From positions 2,442,501-2,506,500 of the forward strand of contig JAPTOF010000005.1 in assembly GCA_028554755.1 (NCBI GenBank): a DNA stretch of 64,000 bases, written 5' to 3'. The stretch is from Cordia subcordata. Taxonomy: Eukaryota; Streptophyta; Magnoliopsida; Boraginales; Cordiaceae. Position numbers and translations under genes: made by a program. Under the pieces are notes generated by a model. That model saw nothing but the letters and a program-made list of their open reading frames with translations. It was not told where the DNA came from and made no database searches. Positions 1 through 9,975 of the stretch are shown in pieces (the stretch's first letter is position 1; each line of letters begins with the position of its first letter).

Positions 1-2
1 CC

Positions 3-429
3 TCATGCTATTATCATGACTCTAGGGCGCAATATCATGCATTGTCATATTGGGGTCAAGATGACTCTTCATTCGGTACACCTTGCATTGAGAGTTCGTC
101 CTTCACATTGTCTTTTCCTATCCACCCATTTTCCGAGTCCTATAATGGTTGTGCTTATAGTGACCCCAATCAAGATGTTTACCATTTTCACTTGGTTAAA
201 CCCTTTTTCGTTATGTCTACACTTTCGGAGCAATTAGATCAAATGCTTGAGCAATCCCAATCTCTCCTCCGATCTAATCAAGAGGGACTAGAGAGCATTA
301 AGCGAGAATCCAAATCTCTAGAAGAGTGCTTGAAGAGAATGGTTGAGAGTGTGAAACTCATTAGTGAAGGTCTTATTCCAACCAAATACTTTGAAAAAAC
401 AACCCATTCCTTATCCTCTGCGAGTGGAA
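3..429 (+). pseudogene. N1 gag-like ORF segment, cut by the pararetrovirus
   Basis: The frame is open from position 3 to the junction at about 430, so this is the continuation of a protein that starts outside the window. Its first half is rich in Ser, Tyr, Phe and Pro. The second half (about 213-360) is a charged Glu/Lys/Leu stretch with heptad-like spacing, probably a coiled coil. No zinc knuckle or catalytic motif is visible. A gag or gag-adjacent origin is inferred from its position inside the element only; I do not recognise the family by sequence. The frame runs on into the pararetrovirus to a stop at 509, but those residues are not part of this protein. Confidence 0.45.
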
Positions 430-451
430 ATAAAATGGAGATTTTATATAA

Positions 452-2200
452 ATTATCTCAAGCCTATTTTTTCATAAGAAACAGTGTATTCCTAATAGTT
501 TTATTTTAGTTAGGAATATGACAAATCAAGTCATATTAGGAACCCCTTTCCTTCATAAAATCTTTCCAATTAAGGAAATAACTACTAATGGAATAATAGG
601 TAGTTTTGAAGGAACTGAAATAAAATTTGAATTTATTAAGGATCCAATAACTAGAGTTCTTAATGAAATGGTTGAATTAATAAAAGCCAAAGGTAACCAA
701 TTAAATTACCTTAATCAAGAAATTAATATCTTAACAATAAAGGAAAAACTTACTAATCCAAAATTACAAGAAAAAATAAAATTGATAATAAATCAATTCT
801 TGGCAGATATTTGTACTGACCATCCTAATGCATTTTGGGATAGAAAGAAACATATTGTATCTTTACCTTATGTTGATAATTTTGATGAAAAACAAATAAC
901 TACTAAATCTAGACCATGTCAAATGAGTAGTGAGGAATTAGAAAGATGTAAGGAAGAAATAAATACTCTCCTTAATAAGGGATTAATCAGAAAATCTAGT
1001 TCGCCTTGGAGTTGTACAGGATTTTATGTTAATAAAAAATCAAAAATTGAAAGAGGAACTCCTAGGTTAGTTGTCAATTATAAACCTCTTAATAAAGTTC
1101 TTAAATGGATTAGATACCCTATTCCTAATAAAAAGGATCTTATTGATAAGGTTCATGATGCTTGTGTATTTTCAAAATTTGACATGAAATCAGGATACTA
1201 TCAAATACAGGTAGTTGAAGAAGATATGTATAAAACTGCATTTGTTGTACCTTTTGGTCATTTTGAATGGAATGTAATGCCATTTGGATTGAAAAATGCA
1301 CCTTCTGAATTTCAGAATATTATGAATGATATATTCATACCTTATAGTGATTTTATGGTTGTTTATATTGATGATGTCTTAGTATTTTCAAAAGAGATTG
1401 AAACCCATTTCAAACATTTAAATATTTTCAAAAATCTTCTTATTAAAAATGGGTTAGTCGTTTCAAAACCAAAAATACAGGTTTTTCAATCTAAAATCAG
1501 ATTTTTGGGTAATAATATTGAAGATGGGAAAATAATTCCTATTGATAGGAGTATTGAATTTGCTTTTAAATTTCCTGATATTATTACTGATAAAACCCAA
1601 CTTCAAAGATTTCTTGGCAGTTTAAATTATATTCAGCCTTATTATAAAAACTTAGCTATAGATACTGCTATATTATATGATAGACTTAGGAAATCCCCTT
1701 CCCCTTGGTCAGATAGTCATACTGAGGCAGTGAGAGTGATCAAATCAAAGGTCAAATAGTTGCCCTGTTTAATGCTGGCAAACCCACGATGGTGTAAGAT
1801 TGTGGAGACTGATGCGTCAGATATTGGCTATGGAGGAGTTCTCAAACAAGTTCATCCTTTAACAAAACAAGAATATCTTGTTCGTTTTCATTCTGGCAAA
1901 TGGAGACCAAGCCAGGAAAAATATGCTACTATTGCAAAAGAAATACTTGCGATCATCAAAAGTGTTTTAAAATTTCAAGATGATCTTCTTAATCAAAAGT
2001 TTTTAATAAAAATTGACTGTCAATCTGCAAAATTCATGTTTAATCAAGATTTCAAACATGATGTTTCAAAATATATGTTTGCTAGGTGGCAAGCTAATTT
2101 AGCCCCTTTTGATTTTGAAATCAAACATATTCAGGGAACGAATAATACTTTGCCTGATTTTCTTTCACGTGAATATTTGCAAAGTGATGCAACCCCTTGA
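452..2200 (+). pseudogene. Pararetrovirus ORF1 C-terminus: protease tail, RT, RNase H
   Basis: The viral frame is open from 452 (stop at 449-451); the first ATG is at 518. Counting from that ATG: ILGTPF (residues 6-11) is the end of the aspartic protease; RT motifs follow as FDMKSGYYQ (221-229), MPFGLKNAPSEF (254-265) and the catalytic YIDD (283-286). RNase H begins after an in-frame TAG (1757-1759) with ETDAS, then AKEIL, DCQS and PDFLSRE carrying the acidic residues. The ORF ends at 2198-2200, overlapping the ORF2 start. The enzyme would copy pregenomic RNA to DNA in virus-like particles. Only one internal stop is present, but the protease active site and everything upstream are gone, so the copy is defective. 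Confidence 0.85.
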
Positions 2201-3722
2201 TAGGGGAGGTCAAGGCCGTGGAAAATATGTCCATGGTGGTGCAGGTCAAGGCCGTGGCAAATATGGTCATGGTTGTCGTGGCAGGGGAAACAAAGCCCCA
2301 GATTATTCCTATGCAAATAAAGCACTGGAATTAGTTGTTGAAGAGGCAGAAGTTCGGAGAAATAGACTTCGAGCTCAGAAGTTTGATATAAAACTTCCCC
2401 ATCCCAGTTCACCAATATATTCAGAAACAATCAAGTTTCTTGAAGAACTGGAGAGAAAAGCAGGAGAAGGAAATATAAGTTCTTTCGCTTCAGCTCTGAA
2501 TACAGAGTATGATGATTCTGTGCAATATACACAGAACTCACAACAGGAAATAATCCTGTATCTGTCACAGAAGGATCTGACATATAAGCAGGATCCGTGG
2601 TTACTCATGCAAAAATATCTTGATGAGTTTTCTTTTCTAGCTCAGTCATATAAGGCTAGGCATCATTATGAGAAAATTCTCATGGAGACCAAGTCTGCTG
2701 ACTTTGAACACTTCAAAAAGAATGGGAAAGCAGATATGATGTCCAGAGACATTGCTTATAGCAAGATCTCTATCAAGAGCATTATAAATGCTGAACAGTG
2801 GGGACTATCAACACATAAACTGAAGTCCTATGTGGTATCATCATAGCAAGGTCCCATTCAATATTCATATTGGGATTACGTTGAAGCCTTCTCAAAGGTA
2901 TTTTACTTTGAGAATGACCAGCACAAACATTCTTGGTTCGTGAAGATTGTTGGTACTATTCTGAATAAGGAGATTCCATCTTGGTTTATAATTTGGTGGA
3001 ATTTCTTTGGTCCAAGCCCAGCCATCCTCCCAGAACCATTCAAAGGACTATATACTGAATGGTTGGAGTATTCACTGCAGGTCCAGAATTTTGAAGACCG
3101 ACAACAATACGTTGAAGGCACGGCGTCGATGTATTTCTTTTTGAAAATTTCAATCCCCTGGATAGTTAGGTGGGTTCCAGAAGTGGGTCATGCAAATCAG
3201 CATATTCCATGTTTAAAGAGGGTATTCTTCTCCAAATTCTGGCACAAGATGATCCAGACAGATCCAACAACTCAGAAGTTGCATTCTCAAGATCTGATTA
3301 GCGAGATTGAAGCTAAACTCCAACAGTATAAGAAGGAGTTGCAGGAGAAGAAGAAGAAGATACTTCAGGAAGCTCCAACATCACCTTTTGAACAGTTTGC
3401 GATCAGATTGCAGAAGGAGAATCCAACAATCTCATCCCAAGAGATCATGATGGCGTATATGGATCAAATCAAGGAAGAAATGGTCCAGTTCACTCAAAAA
3501 GGTGAATCGTCATCCTCGCCGTGGGAGATGTCAATGTAGGCGTCACAATAACCGCAGGGAAGCAGATATTACTGCCTTGCAGGTCAGTCCCAGGATCCAG
3601 AGGAAGAAGGAAACTATTCCTTGAAAGACGTGTTCGAATCAGTGAAGGACGCGTTAAAGGGTCCACTTCAAATAAAGAAGACGCAGGAGGAATCTTCTAG
3701 CAGTAAACCCAGACAAGAATAG
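2187..3722 (+). pseudogene. Pararetrovirus ORF2, unknown function, three internal stops
   Basis: The first ATG (2187) overlaps the ORF1 stop by 14 nt. The frame then runs to 3720-3722, interrupted by TAG at 2844-2846, TAG at 3537-3539 and TAA at 3549-3551; coding character continues after each. The N-terminus (about residues 6-35) is a Gly/Arg/Lys-rich repeat with RG and GRGK units, suggestive of nucleic-acid binding. The middle is an alpha/beta-looking domain rich in Trp, Tyr and Phe. From about residue 370 there is a Lys/Glu-rich coiled-coil-like stretch, and the tail is Ser-rich. A second ORF of unknown role after RNase H is characteristic of florendoviruses. I assign no function. Confidence 0.7.
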
Positions 3723-3904
3723 TGTAGGGTTAGGTAGTGTCAAGTTTGTCGTATAGGACAAATCATGTCTACTTTCTATTGTAGATAAACAGTAGGTTTT
3801 ACTTTTTACTGTTTGTAATTATTGTGTTTCCCCGGATTCGAAATCTGTGAAGTCCGTGGAAAGTTGGATTTAATTTTTCTTTCACATCCGAGCACCCAAG
3901 TGTC

Positions 3905-3912
3905 TATAAAAA
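3905..3912 (+). promoter_or_regulatory. TATA box of the pararetrovirus pregenomic promoter
   Basis: TATAAAAA lies in the non-coding region after ORF2, upstream of an AG-rich stretch and a T-rich tract. Position and spacing fit the full-length transcript promoter of caulimovirids. Confidence 0.6.
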
Positions 3913-3987
3913 CCAAGTCTCAGATCAAGAGAGGGAGAGTGCAGTTTTTTATTTTTTCTCTTTTATTATTGTAATTTTGTTTAAATT

Positions 3988-3993
3988 AATAAA
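3988..3993 (+). terminator. Poly(A) signal of the pararetrovirus
   Basis: AATAAA occurs about 76 bp after the TATA box in a T-rich setting. Caulimovirids carry the poly(A) signal just downstream of the cap site so that it is ignored on the first pass and used on the second, giving a terminally redundant RNA. Confidence 0.55.
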
Positions 3994-4118
3994 AGCTCAG
4001 AGTTTTCATTCAAGATACTATTCTTTTTATTTTTCTGTCATTTTATTTTTTTATTTTTGTGTTGCTTGATCAGCCTAATGACAGGCTGAGATCCTGATGA
4101 ATTAGAATAATACCACCA

Positions 4119-4130
4119 TACCATAAGAGC
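4119..4130 (+). other. Degenerate tRNA-Met primer binding site (possible)
   Basis: TACCATAAGAGC matches 8 of 12 positions of the caulimovirid primer site TGGTATCAGAGC, including the run AGAGC. It lies downstream of TATA and poly(A) signal, where the viral leader places it. The match is weak and could be chance. Confidence 0.3.
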
Positions 4131-4480
4131 ATGTCTTAGGCCAATCTCAGACCTAGAGGATAACCCTCAAATACTCCGCTGTCATCATTAAGGTCTTAAG
4201 ATTATGATATATCTGAGATAGATTTGGAATTATGGTCCGAAATATATGGGAGATCTCTAGAGTGACTCGGCCAGATGCCGTTTGCCGTGGTTGAAGGCAT
4301 GTTGGCGTTGTGGCCTTTCTTCATCACTCAGGATGAAGATCTATCTGTGTATCAGGTAAACGACCCATGGTTCTACTTTTGATCTATTTCCAGATATAGC
4401 CAAAGCTTAAAGACTCATCCATGTCCGCGGATTGCTGTTATTTGCGGTCTTATTCCCTTGGCCTACTTAAATTTTGAGAT
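4131..4480 (+). other. Probable pararetrovirus leader with a short ORF
   Basis: No long ORF. An ATG at 4275 opens a 35-codon ORF ending at 4382, which could be a leader uORF or the wrecked start of ORF1. I see no movement-protein motif. The point where N1 sequence resumes is placed at about 4480 because Asp/Glu-rich coding sequence begins soon after. Confidence 0.35.
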
Positions 4481-5683
4481 GCCCTTAGAGTGAGTTGAAG
4501 GGATAGAGATGAGACCTAACGATGATGTGACTGGGGGTGAAAAAGATGATGTGATAGAGAGACAATTAGAAGAAGAGGTTGATGGAGAGATAACATCATG
4601 TAATGAAGATAAGGATGAGCTTGATGATAGCTTGGTTCTTATGAATCTTATGGATATGTTTTAGAGGAAGTAGTACCATATCCTCTTAAGCTTTCAACGT
4701 CTTCCATTGAGTTATATAAGCCTATCATTTCTTCTCATCTAATACTTCACATACACTTAGAGGTTGAAACTCGTGATCATAGCACTCATTTGCATTTTAA
4801 GTCCTCATTTAGGGAGTTTAGGGTACACATCTCTCTTGAGCATTTATGCATACATGACCCAGAATCCTTTGAGTCCCCGTTGTCCCCTCTATATGTGAAC
4901 ATCTCTTATGAGAAGACATAATTTTGAGATGACATCCATTAGCAATGAATGTGTGGATTTGATGAAACTTTAGGTAGTGAAGATTTAGAGTCATCCATTG
5001 GGGAAAACAAGACATCAATTTTGGAGTTTTTAGATGATAAGTCTCTTGGAGTTAAGAATAATGGTGTTGAAAATTATAGCAACTCTAAGAACACATATAA
5101 AAAAGAAATTAGTGTGCTTGAAAGAATGATCCACGGGTCTCTTTAGATGTTTGATGATTCGTTGATGGAAATAGAGCCCATTAAGATCGAATCCACCCCT
5201 CGTGAGGAGTTAGAGCCACTTAGGCTTGAGCATAATCTATCTTGTGGAAAGGAAAAGTGTAGTTCTTCCATGTCCTTCACCTTTGACTTTCCTTCTCCAA
5301 GTGTCGCTCCTACTCCCATTTCCCATTTTGTTGAGTCTCCCTCTTTGGGGCTTACTATTGTGCCTTCATGCATAAAACACTTTCTTCTAGGGTCAGATAG
5401 CACTTTTCCCATGTTGCATGCATTAGACTTATCCTTGACCTATGGGGAGGGTATGTTTCTAGTCCTTGATTGTGAGAAAAAGGCTATGGGGTGGCTAGTT
5501 AAAGAGCAAGAGGGGTATGAGCTTTCACACTTATGCATGACACTTTCCACACTTGTGCACATATTTTCATTTGATGTTTCAGGATGGGAGTTAGAAAAAG
5601 ATTGCATTGTGCATTCATTGCCTCATCATTTGTTGCATGACCATTTTCCTTCTACTGTTTATGCTTGGTTGAATATCCAGTAA
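4481..5683 (+). pseudogene. N1 ORF: acidic pre-RT linker without pol
   Basis: Three stretches are coding-like: 4521-4648 (Asp/Glu-rich), 4649-4921 in another frame, and 4949-5683 with one in-frame stop (5144-5146). The last 178 codons contain ELEPL and, further on, KKAMGW followed about 11 residues later by CM. This resembles the segment just before RT in copy C (KAIGW...CMH). The similarity suggests that the protein is the linker between protease and RT and that RT, RNase H and integrase were lost beyond it. It ends at 5681-5683, about 70 bp before the conserved 3' UTR block. No catalytic motif is seen. Compare the equivalent ORF of element F. Confidence 0.5.
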
Positions 5684-7156
5684 TTTGTGCCTCGCAATTT
5701 TAAACATGGCTTACTCTAACATTAGTGCCCGACTGGAGGCGTTAAATTTAGCGCTACTAGGAGGCACCCTAAACATGTTTATATTCTATTTGCTTCCTTA
5801 TTCTTCTTTTCTTTTACTTTTTAATTATTCTCACTCTTTGCTTTAATTTTCTTATTATTTGTTTTCTTTTTCACCCTTTCCAGTGTTGATCCTTAATTCT
5901 ACCATTTCCCTTTTTTGGATACACCTTGTTTATCGTTGTTGATAACAATGTAAGCTTGCACGGCAATGCTACCAATCGTGTGCTATGAGTGTTTATAGTT
6001 TTTGAAAAATAGGGTTAGTAGATAAATGATAAATCATGGCATCAACAAACTTCAAAAAGAACACAAGGTTGTATCTATCCTTTCTCCACTTGTCCCCTTT
6101 TATCTACTCCATCCCCACTACCCTTACTTGCTTTGTGTTGCCTATTCGCTTGTTGAGTATTATTGTTTTATTTGCTTAAGGCCAAGCAAAGTTTAGGTTT
6201 GGGGGGTGTGGGAGTTTGCTTTTATTGTTATATGCCTTGACTAGGGTAGATGTGTATTATGTGCTTTAAAATGATGAAAATTTGATGCATATAGAGTTGT
6301 TTATTTCTTGGTTGATTGTTGTGTTGGCTTTTGTGATTGACTCAATTGATTGGTAGAGATAGGGTTGTGTTATGGGGAGTGAATAGAGTGGAGGGAGAGC
6401 CGAGACTTGGAGGAGATGGCCTTGAAAGTTGTGGGGAGTGAGTGCCTCTAACAATGCAATTTGTAGCTACCCCATGGCTTGGTTCGAAGAAGTGTTGAAA
6501 TAAGGGTTTGGGTATAAGTGCCCCTTCCTTGATTGGTTATTTTTTATGTGCCTTAGCCTTTCTTTTTCTTTTCTTTTTGTTGTGAAATACAAAAAGTGTG
6601 AAAAATCCAAAAAAAATGAAAATAGCCAAAAATCTTTAAGAAGCCAAAAAAAAAAAACAAGCAAAAAAGCCAAATGGCAACAAAAGTGTGAAAAGGTGAA
6701 GTTCATCGATTACGTGTTTAAGTGACACAATGTCGACTTAGCATAAGTTATCGTTTCGTTCTTTTGATGCATTGTGAATAAGGCTTTTTCATCATTTATG
6801 AGCCATTCTGTTTGCACATTCTTCCTCTTCTTGTCTTTGAAGCTTTGTTTATATTGGGGAGGCCTTGTTCGTTGAAAGGGCACAAAATATCAACATCCCG
6901 CGTACGTGTGTTAGAATCCTAGGCTTGTGGTGGTTTGGCTATTTGGGAAGTTTCCACAAGGTTCGAGGCCCTTTATGAGTAGAGGGAGGATCCAAAAAGG
7001 CTTGAGGACCCCTCTACAAAAGGAATGACCCCTTCACACTCTTTAAACTCTCCTTGATAGTGAGTCAATCTCATAAGCAACCCTTTGTATCGACTTTAGA
7101 GATAAACTTAGGTTTGGGCTTGCTTGGGGACAAGCAAAGAGAAAGTTTGGGGGTGT
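5684..7156 (+). other. N1 3' UTR with internal and terminal hairpin/PPT units
   Basis: Non-coding. It contains GCGCTACTAGGAGGC (5751-5765); a hairpin (6171-6190) followed by a G-rich tract (6192-6211); an A-rich patch (about 6590-6690) that also occurs in B, C, D and F; and a terminal hairpin (7120-7137, 7-bp stem, GGGA loop) directly before the polypurine tract ending at 7156. The PPT primes plus-strand DNA synthesis and marks the 3' LTR edge. Confidence 0.65.
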
Positions 7157-9138
7157 TGTTGTGTCTTGGTTTTACATGTGTTTCCATTACTTGTTCCTAT
7201 ATTTTTAGAGTGTGTTATGCTATGTAAAGTGCATTAGTTTAGCTTTACATTACATTTGTGCATATTAGGATGCCATTGTGCATAGTTGAGCTTAAAGAGT
7301 AAATACCACACTAAAGTGCACTTATCTTATGTTTTAGGTGAGTTTGAGGATTGTTTGGAGATTAATGAAGATGGAGATGGCTTAGGCAAGAATTAAAGAA
7401 GATTTTGAGGATGAAAAGTGGAAGAAAATCAAGTTTAAAGGCTTTCAGACAAAGGCCAAAGCAATGGGAAGCAAAACAGAGCAAAAACGAAGCCAAAAGA
7501 GAGCAAATAGGCGCTACCGAAACACTAACTTCAGAGTATCGGTGCACTGCCTCTCTATTCCGTCAAAAATAGAAAGCAATCTTCTACTACTACAATAGAG
7601 GTCCTTTGGTACTGGTCCACCAATTAGGCGTTCCTATAATCTCGGAAAATTGGCTATATAAGCCCTCTTTTGGTTAATTCTAAGAGAAGAATAAGTGATA
7701 TTCTTTTACTCCCATCTCCCAAAACCAGAATCCTCTTATGTCCCACCTCTCACACGCTCTTCCATACACAAAAGCACTTTGGAATCAAGCCTTTAAAAGT
7801 ATCAAACACAAGGATTTAGGCATAGCCCTTGAATTGTAAAGATATGGCTCTGGATAAAAAGATAGCTTTTTTGTCTCTCTTTTATCCTAAGTTAATGTAT
7901 GTTTGATTAGAGCCATGTAAGGTGATTTACCCTTGTATTTTGGATGATTACTACTTTTTATTAAATGGGAACTTGATGGATTTATATATATATATGCTTT
8001 ATACTTAGGCTTTTAAAGGCTATTCTACATACATGTCTATGTGTTTGTTGAAATGCTTCAATGATGTAGCATATGTATATTGAAGTCTATTTTGCTATTA
8101 ACCATTTCTAAATCATCATGCTAGCATGTCTATGTGTTTGTGTGGTGATTGCATGAAGTGGGTATGCTTATATACATATCTATGCGTGTGTTTGCATATC
8201 AAATAGCATAATTAGCTTCTATTGCATACATGTCGGGTGCCATTGCTTAAACTGGTGTAATCGAAGCATGTTTATGTGTTTAGTAGAAGAATATTCCAGA
8301 GTATTCTTGAATACCGTGCCCTAGATGCATTTGCTTTGCGCTTTAATGCCAATTTCTGTTATTGTGATGCGATTGATGGTGCAACTAGTAACTAGCCTAG
8401 GTTGAGTCCCTTTTGGCTTTAAATCCAGCCAATAGGTGTCAGTTAGGTATATTTGATCTTAGTTCACTTAGGAAGGCTATTTAGTCTACCATAATGCCCT
8501 AGGTTTATAAGGACTACAACGTAACTCTAAGTAGGGTGAAACTTAGGGACGGACTAGCATCGAGTCCTAAGGTTAGGTTGGGGAACTAATTATAGGTCTA
8601 AGTGTTAAGGTTGGATCGATCTAAATCACCTAAAACCTTATTAAGTAACCCTAATACCTATGTCATAAAGACCACGCCATTTTTCTAGGGATCGCCACCT
8701 AGGGACGGACCGGTGCTGAGGCTTAGGGCATCAATTAGGAGGCTAATTACAAGTCTACATTATAGCACTTTGTATAATCATCAAGAAACCCTAACAAGAA
8801 GTTGTAATCACCTATAGGGAAGAAATAATCACCCTAGTCCCCTATTTCTGATGTTTGACTCCCTTAGATTGCTTGGTTCCCCTGTCACACACAGACACAT
8901 CATTTATTTCCTTGTTTTAGCTTAGATTTTCCTTTCTCGAGCTCCCTTCAAAGCAAAAACCAAAAAATATCATAGGTAGGAACCTAACACGTAGTTTTTT
9001 AAGATGCATTAGCTTAGGACACCTTACGTGTTAGGCCTCCCCATGGATTCGACCCCGCACTTACACACACTATGCTATACGTAATCTGTGCGCTTGCGGG
9101 CTATTTAGGCTTATGCCATGAGATAGTGATCACAGCCA
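7157..9138 (+). repeat. 3' LTR of N1
   Basis: It begins TGTTGTG right after the PPT and ends ...CACAGCCA, about 1,982 bp. A TATA box (TATATAAG, 7655-7662) follows the alpha-type promoter cassette (CGCTACCG...CGGTGCAC, about 7510-7545). The U5 half contains a TA microsatellite (about 7982-7995) and a stretch shared with all family LTRs in which TTGGCTTTAAATCCAGCCAA-like inverted repeats recur (about 8412-8440). Confidence 0.75.
7655..7662 (+). promoter_or_regulatory. TATA box of N1 LTR
   Basis: TATATAAG sits between U3 and a C-rich region; N3 has the same motif at 10475-10482 and F the same on the minus strand at 51174-51181. Confidence 0.6.
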
Positions 9139-9975
9139 ACAACTCTTTGAAAAGCATGAGGATAGACTTGGTTCAGGCTTGTTTGGGGACAAGCAAGTGG
9201 AAGGTTTGGAAGTGTTAAAGCGAATCATTTCTGTGTGTTTGTACATAGTTTTTGCATGCACATTTTAGGGTGTCCTAGTGCTTAATTAAGTGCATTTAAT
9301 ATAGATTTTATGCATAATTATTAATATTTGTACATAATATATTTATATGCATGAATACTATACTAAGTGTTATATCTTATGTTTTAGATGAGTTTTGGGA
9401 TGGGTCGAGCTTAAACGATAAAGAAATGAGCTAATAATGAAGGTCGGGAGAACAAAGATTGAAGATAAAATGGAGCTACTGACTGGGTTAAAGAAAGACG
9501 GTCAGTAGGTAAAATCAGAGAACATAGGTTTGTACCTGTACCAGTCGAGCATATCAGTTGATCGGTAAGGTCAGCTGGTTGATCCAAAAAGTATGAGAAG
9601 GAACCGGTCGACCCTCCTTATTACTGGCTGGTCGGTAGAGTCCCCCAGTACTTGTACTGGAAAGTCTATAAAAAGCCTGTTTTAGGTCATTTTTGGGGGA
9701 GGAACTTTAATTTCAAAAACCCTAATAAACCCTAACCCTTTTCCCACTTCACCAAACACCCAAAACCACCATCCCACACCAAACCAAGCAAGGATTGAAG
9801 CTTGTAACAAGAGATTGAAGGGTTTTGCTCTGGATTTAAGAAAGGGTTTGAAGGGGAGTTTTATATTCCTTTTCTCATACTTGCAAATATGATTTGTATT
9901 GGAGTTAGATTTAGGGTTAATTGATATTGTATGTTAGATTAGGGCTTTGAATAAAGGATTTGTGTATATTTTTGG
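9139..9975 (+). mobile_element. N2: end of 3' UTR, PPT and truncated 3' LTR
   Basis: Immediately right of N1 comes another copy's terminal hairpin (9179-9196, GGGA loop, one G-U pair), PPT (9197-9215) and LTR start (9216, mutated from TG). The LTR has TATAAAAA at 9667-9674 and the beta-type cassette with GGTCGAC (about 9600). It is interrupted at 9976 by the TG end of N3. Two or three telomere-like CCCTAA units at about 9719-9738 are part of the LTR leader. Confidence 0.6.

Larger units (their letters stand above)
430..4480 (+). mobile_element. Endogenous pararetrovirus (Caulimoviridae, florendovirus-like), 5'-truncated
   Basis: Order seen: end of an aspartic protease, RT, RNase H, a second overlapping ORF with a Gly/Arg-rich N-terminus, then a non-coding region with TATA box, poly(A) signal and a degenerate tRNA-Met primer-site match. 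There are no LTRs and no integrase. Two ORFs with an unknown ORF2 after RNase H is the layout described for florendoviruses; assignment to that genus is by layout, not by tree. Movement protein, capsid and most of protease are missing. No target-site duplication is recognisable, as expected for host-repair integration. The 3' boundary (about 4480) is the least certain; acidic coding sequence typical of N1 resumes there. Confidence 0.75.
1..9138 (+). mobile_element. N1: pol-less Athila-like LTR retrotransposon, 5' end outside window
   Basis: Seen: coding remnants (3-429 and about 4481-5683), a long 3' UTR with the block GCGCTACTAGGAGGC (5751-5765), a hairpin plus polypurine tract (7120-7156) and a 3' LTR (7157-9138). 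No RT, RNase H or integrase is found between the last ORF and the LTR. A pararetrovirus fragment splits the coding region at about 430-4480. The 3' UTR and LTR align with those of the pol-bearing copies B and C, so this is a non-autonomous relative that would need their enzymes in trans (inference). It sits in the 3' UTR of another element (N2), whose PPT and LTR resume at 9139. The 5' LTR, PBS and most of gag lie left of the window. Confidence 0.7.

Noticed and set aside
518..2200. Pararetrovirus RT read as another Ty3/gypsy pol.
   Set aside because: No integrase follows RNase H, an overlapping second ORF and a single promoter/poly(A) region do, and there are no LTRs; this fits Caulimoviridae.
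2131..2608. Minus-strand ORFs of 77-99 codons opposite the viral ORF2.
   Set aside because: They are reverse-frame shadows of the Gly/Arg-rich ORF2 with no independent features.
5147..5683. Host gene with a 178-codon ORF.
   Set aside because: It is followed by the 3' UTR block, hairpins, PPT and LTR of a retroelement and resembles the pre-RT linker.
9716..9740. Telomere-like CCCTAA units, possible interstitial telomere.
   Set aside because: Only two or three imperfect units, located in the transcribed leader of an LTR.
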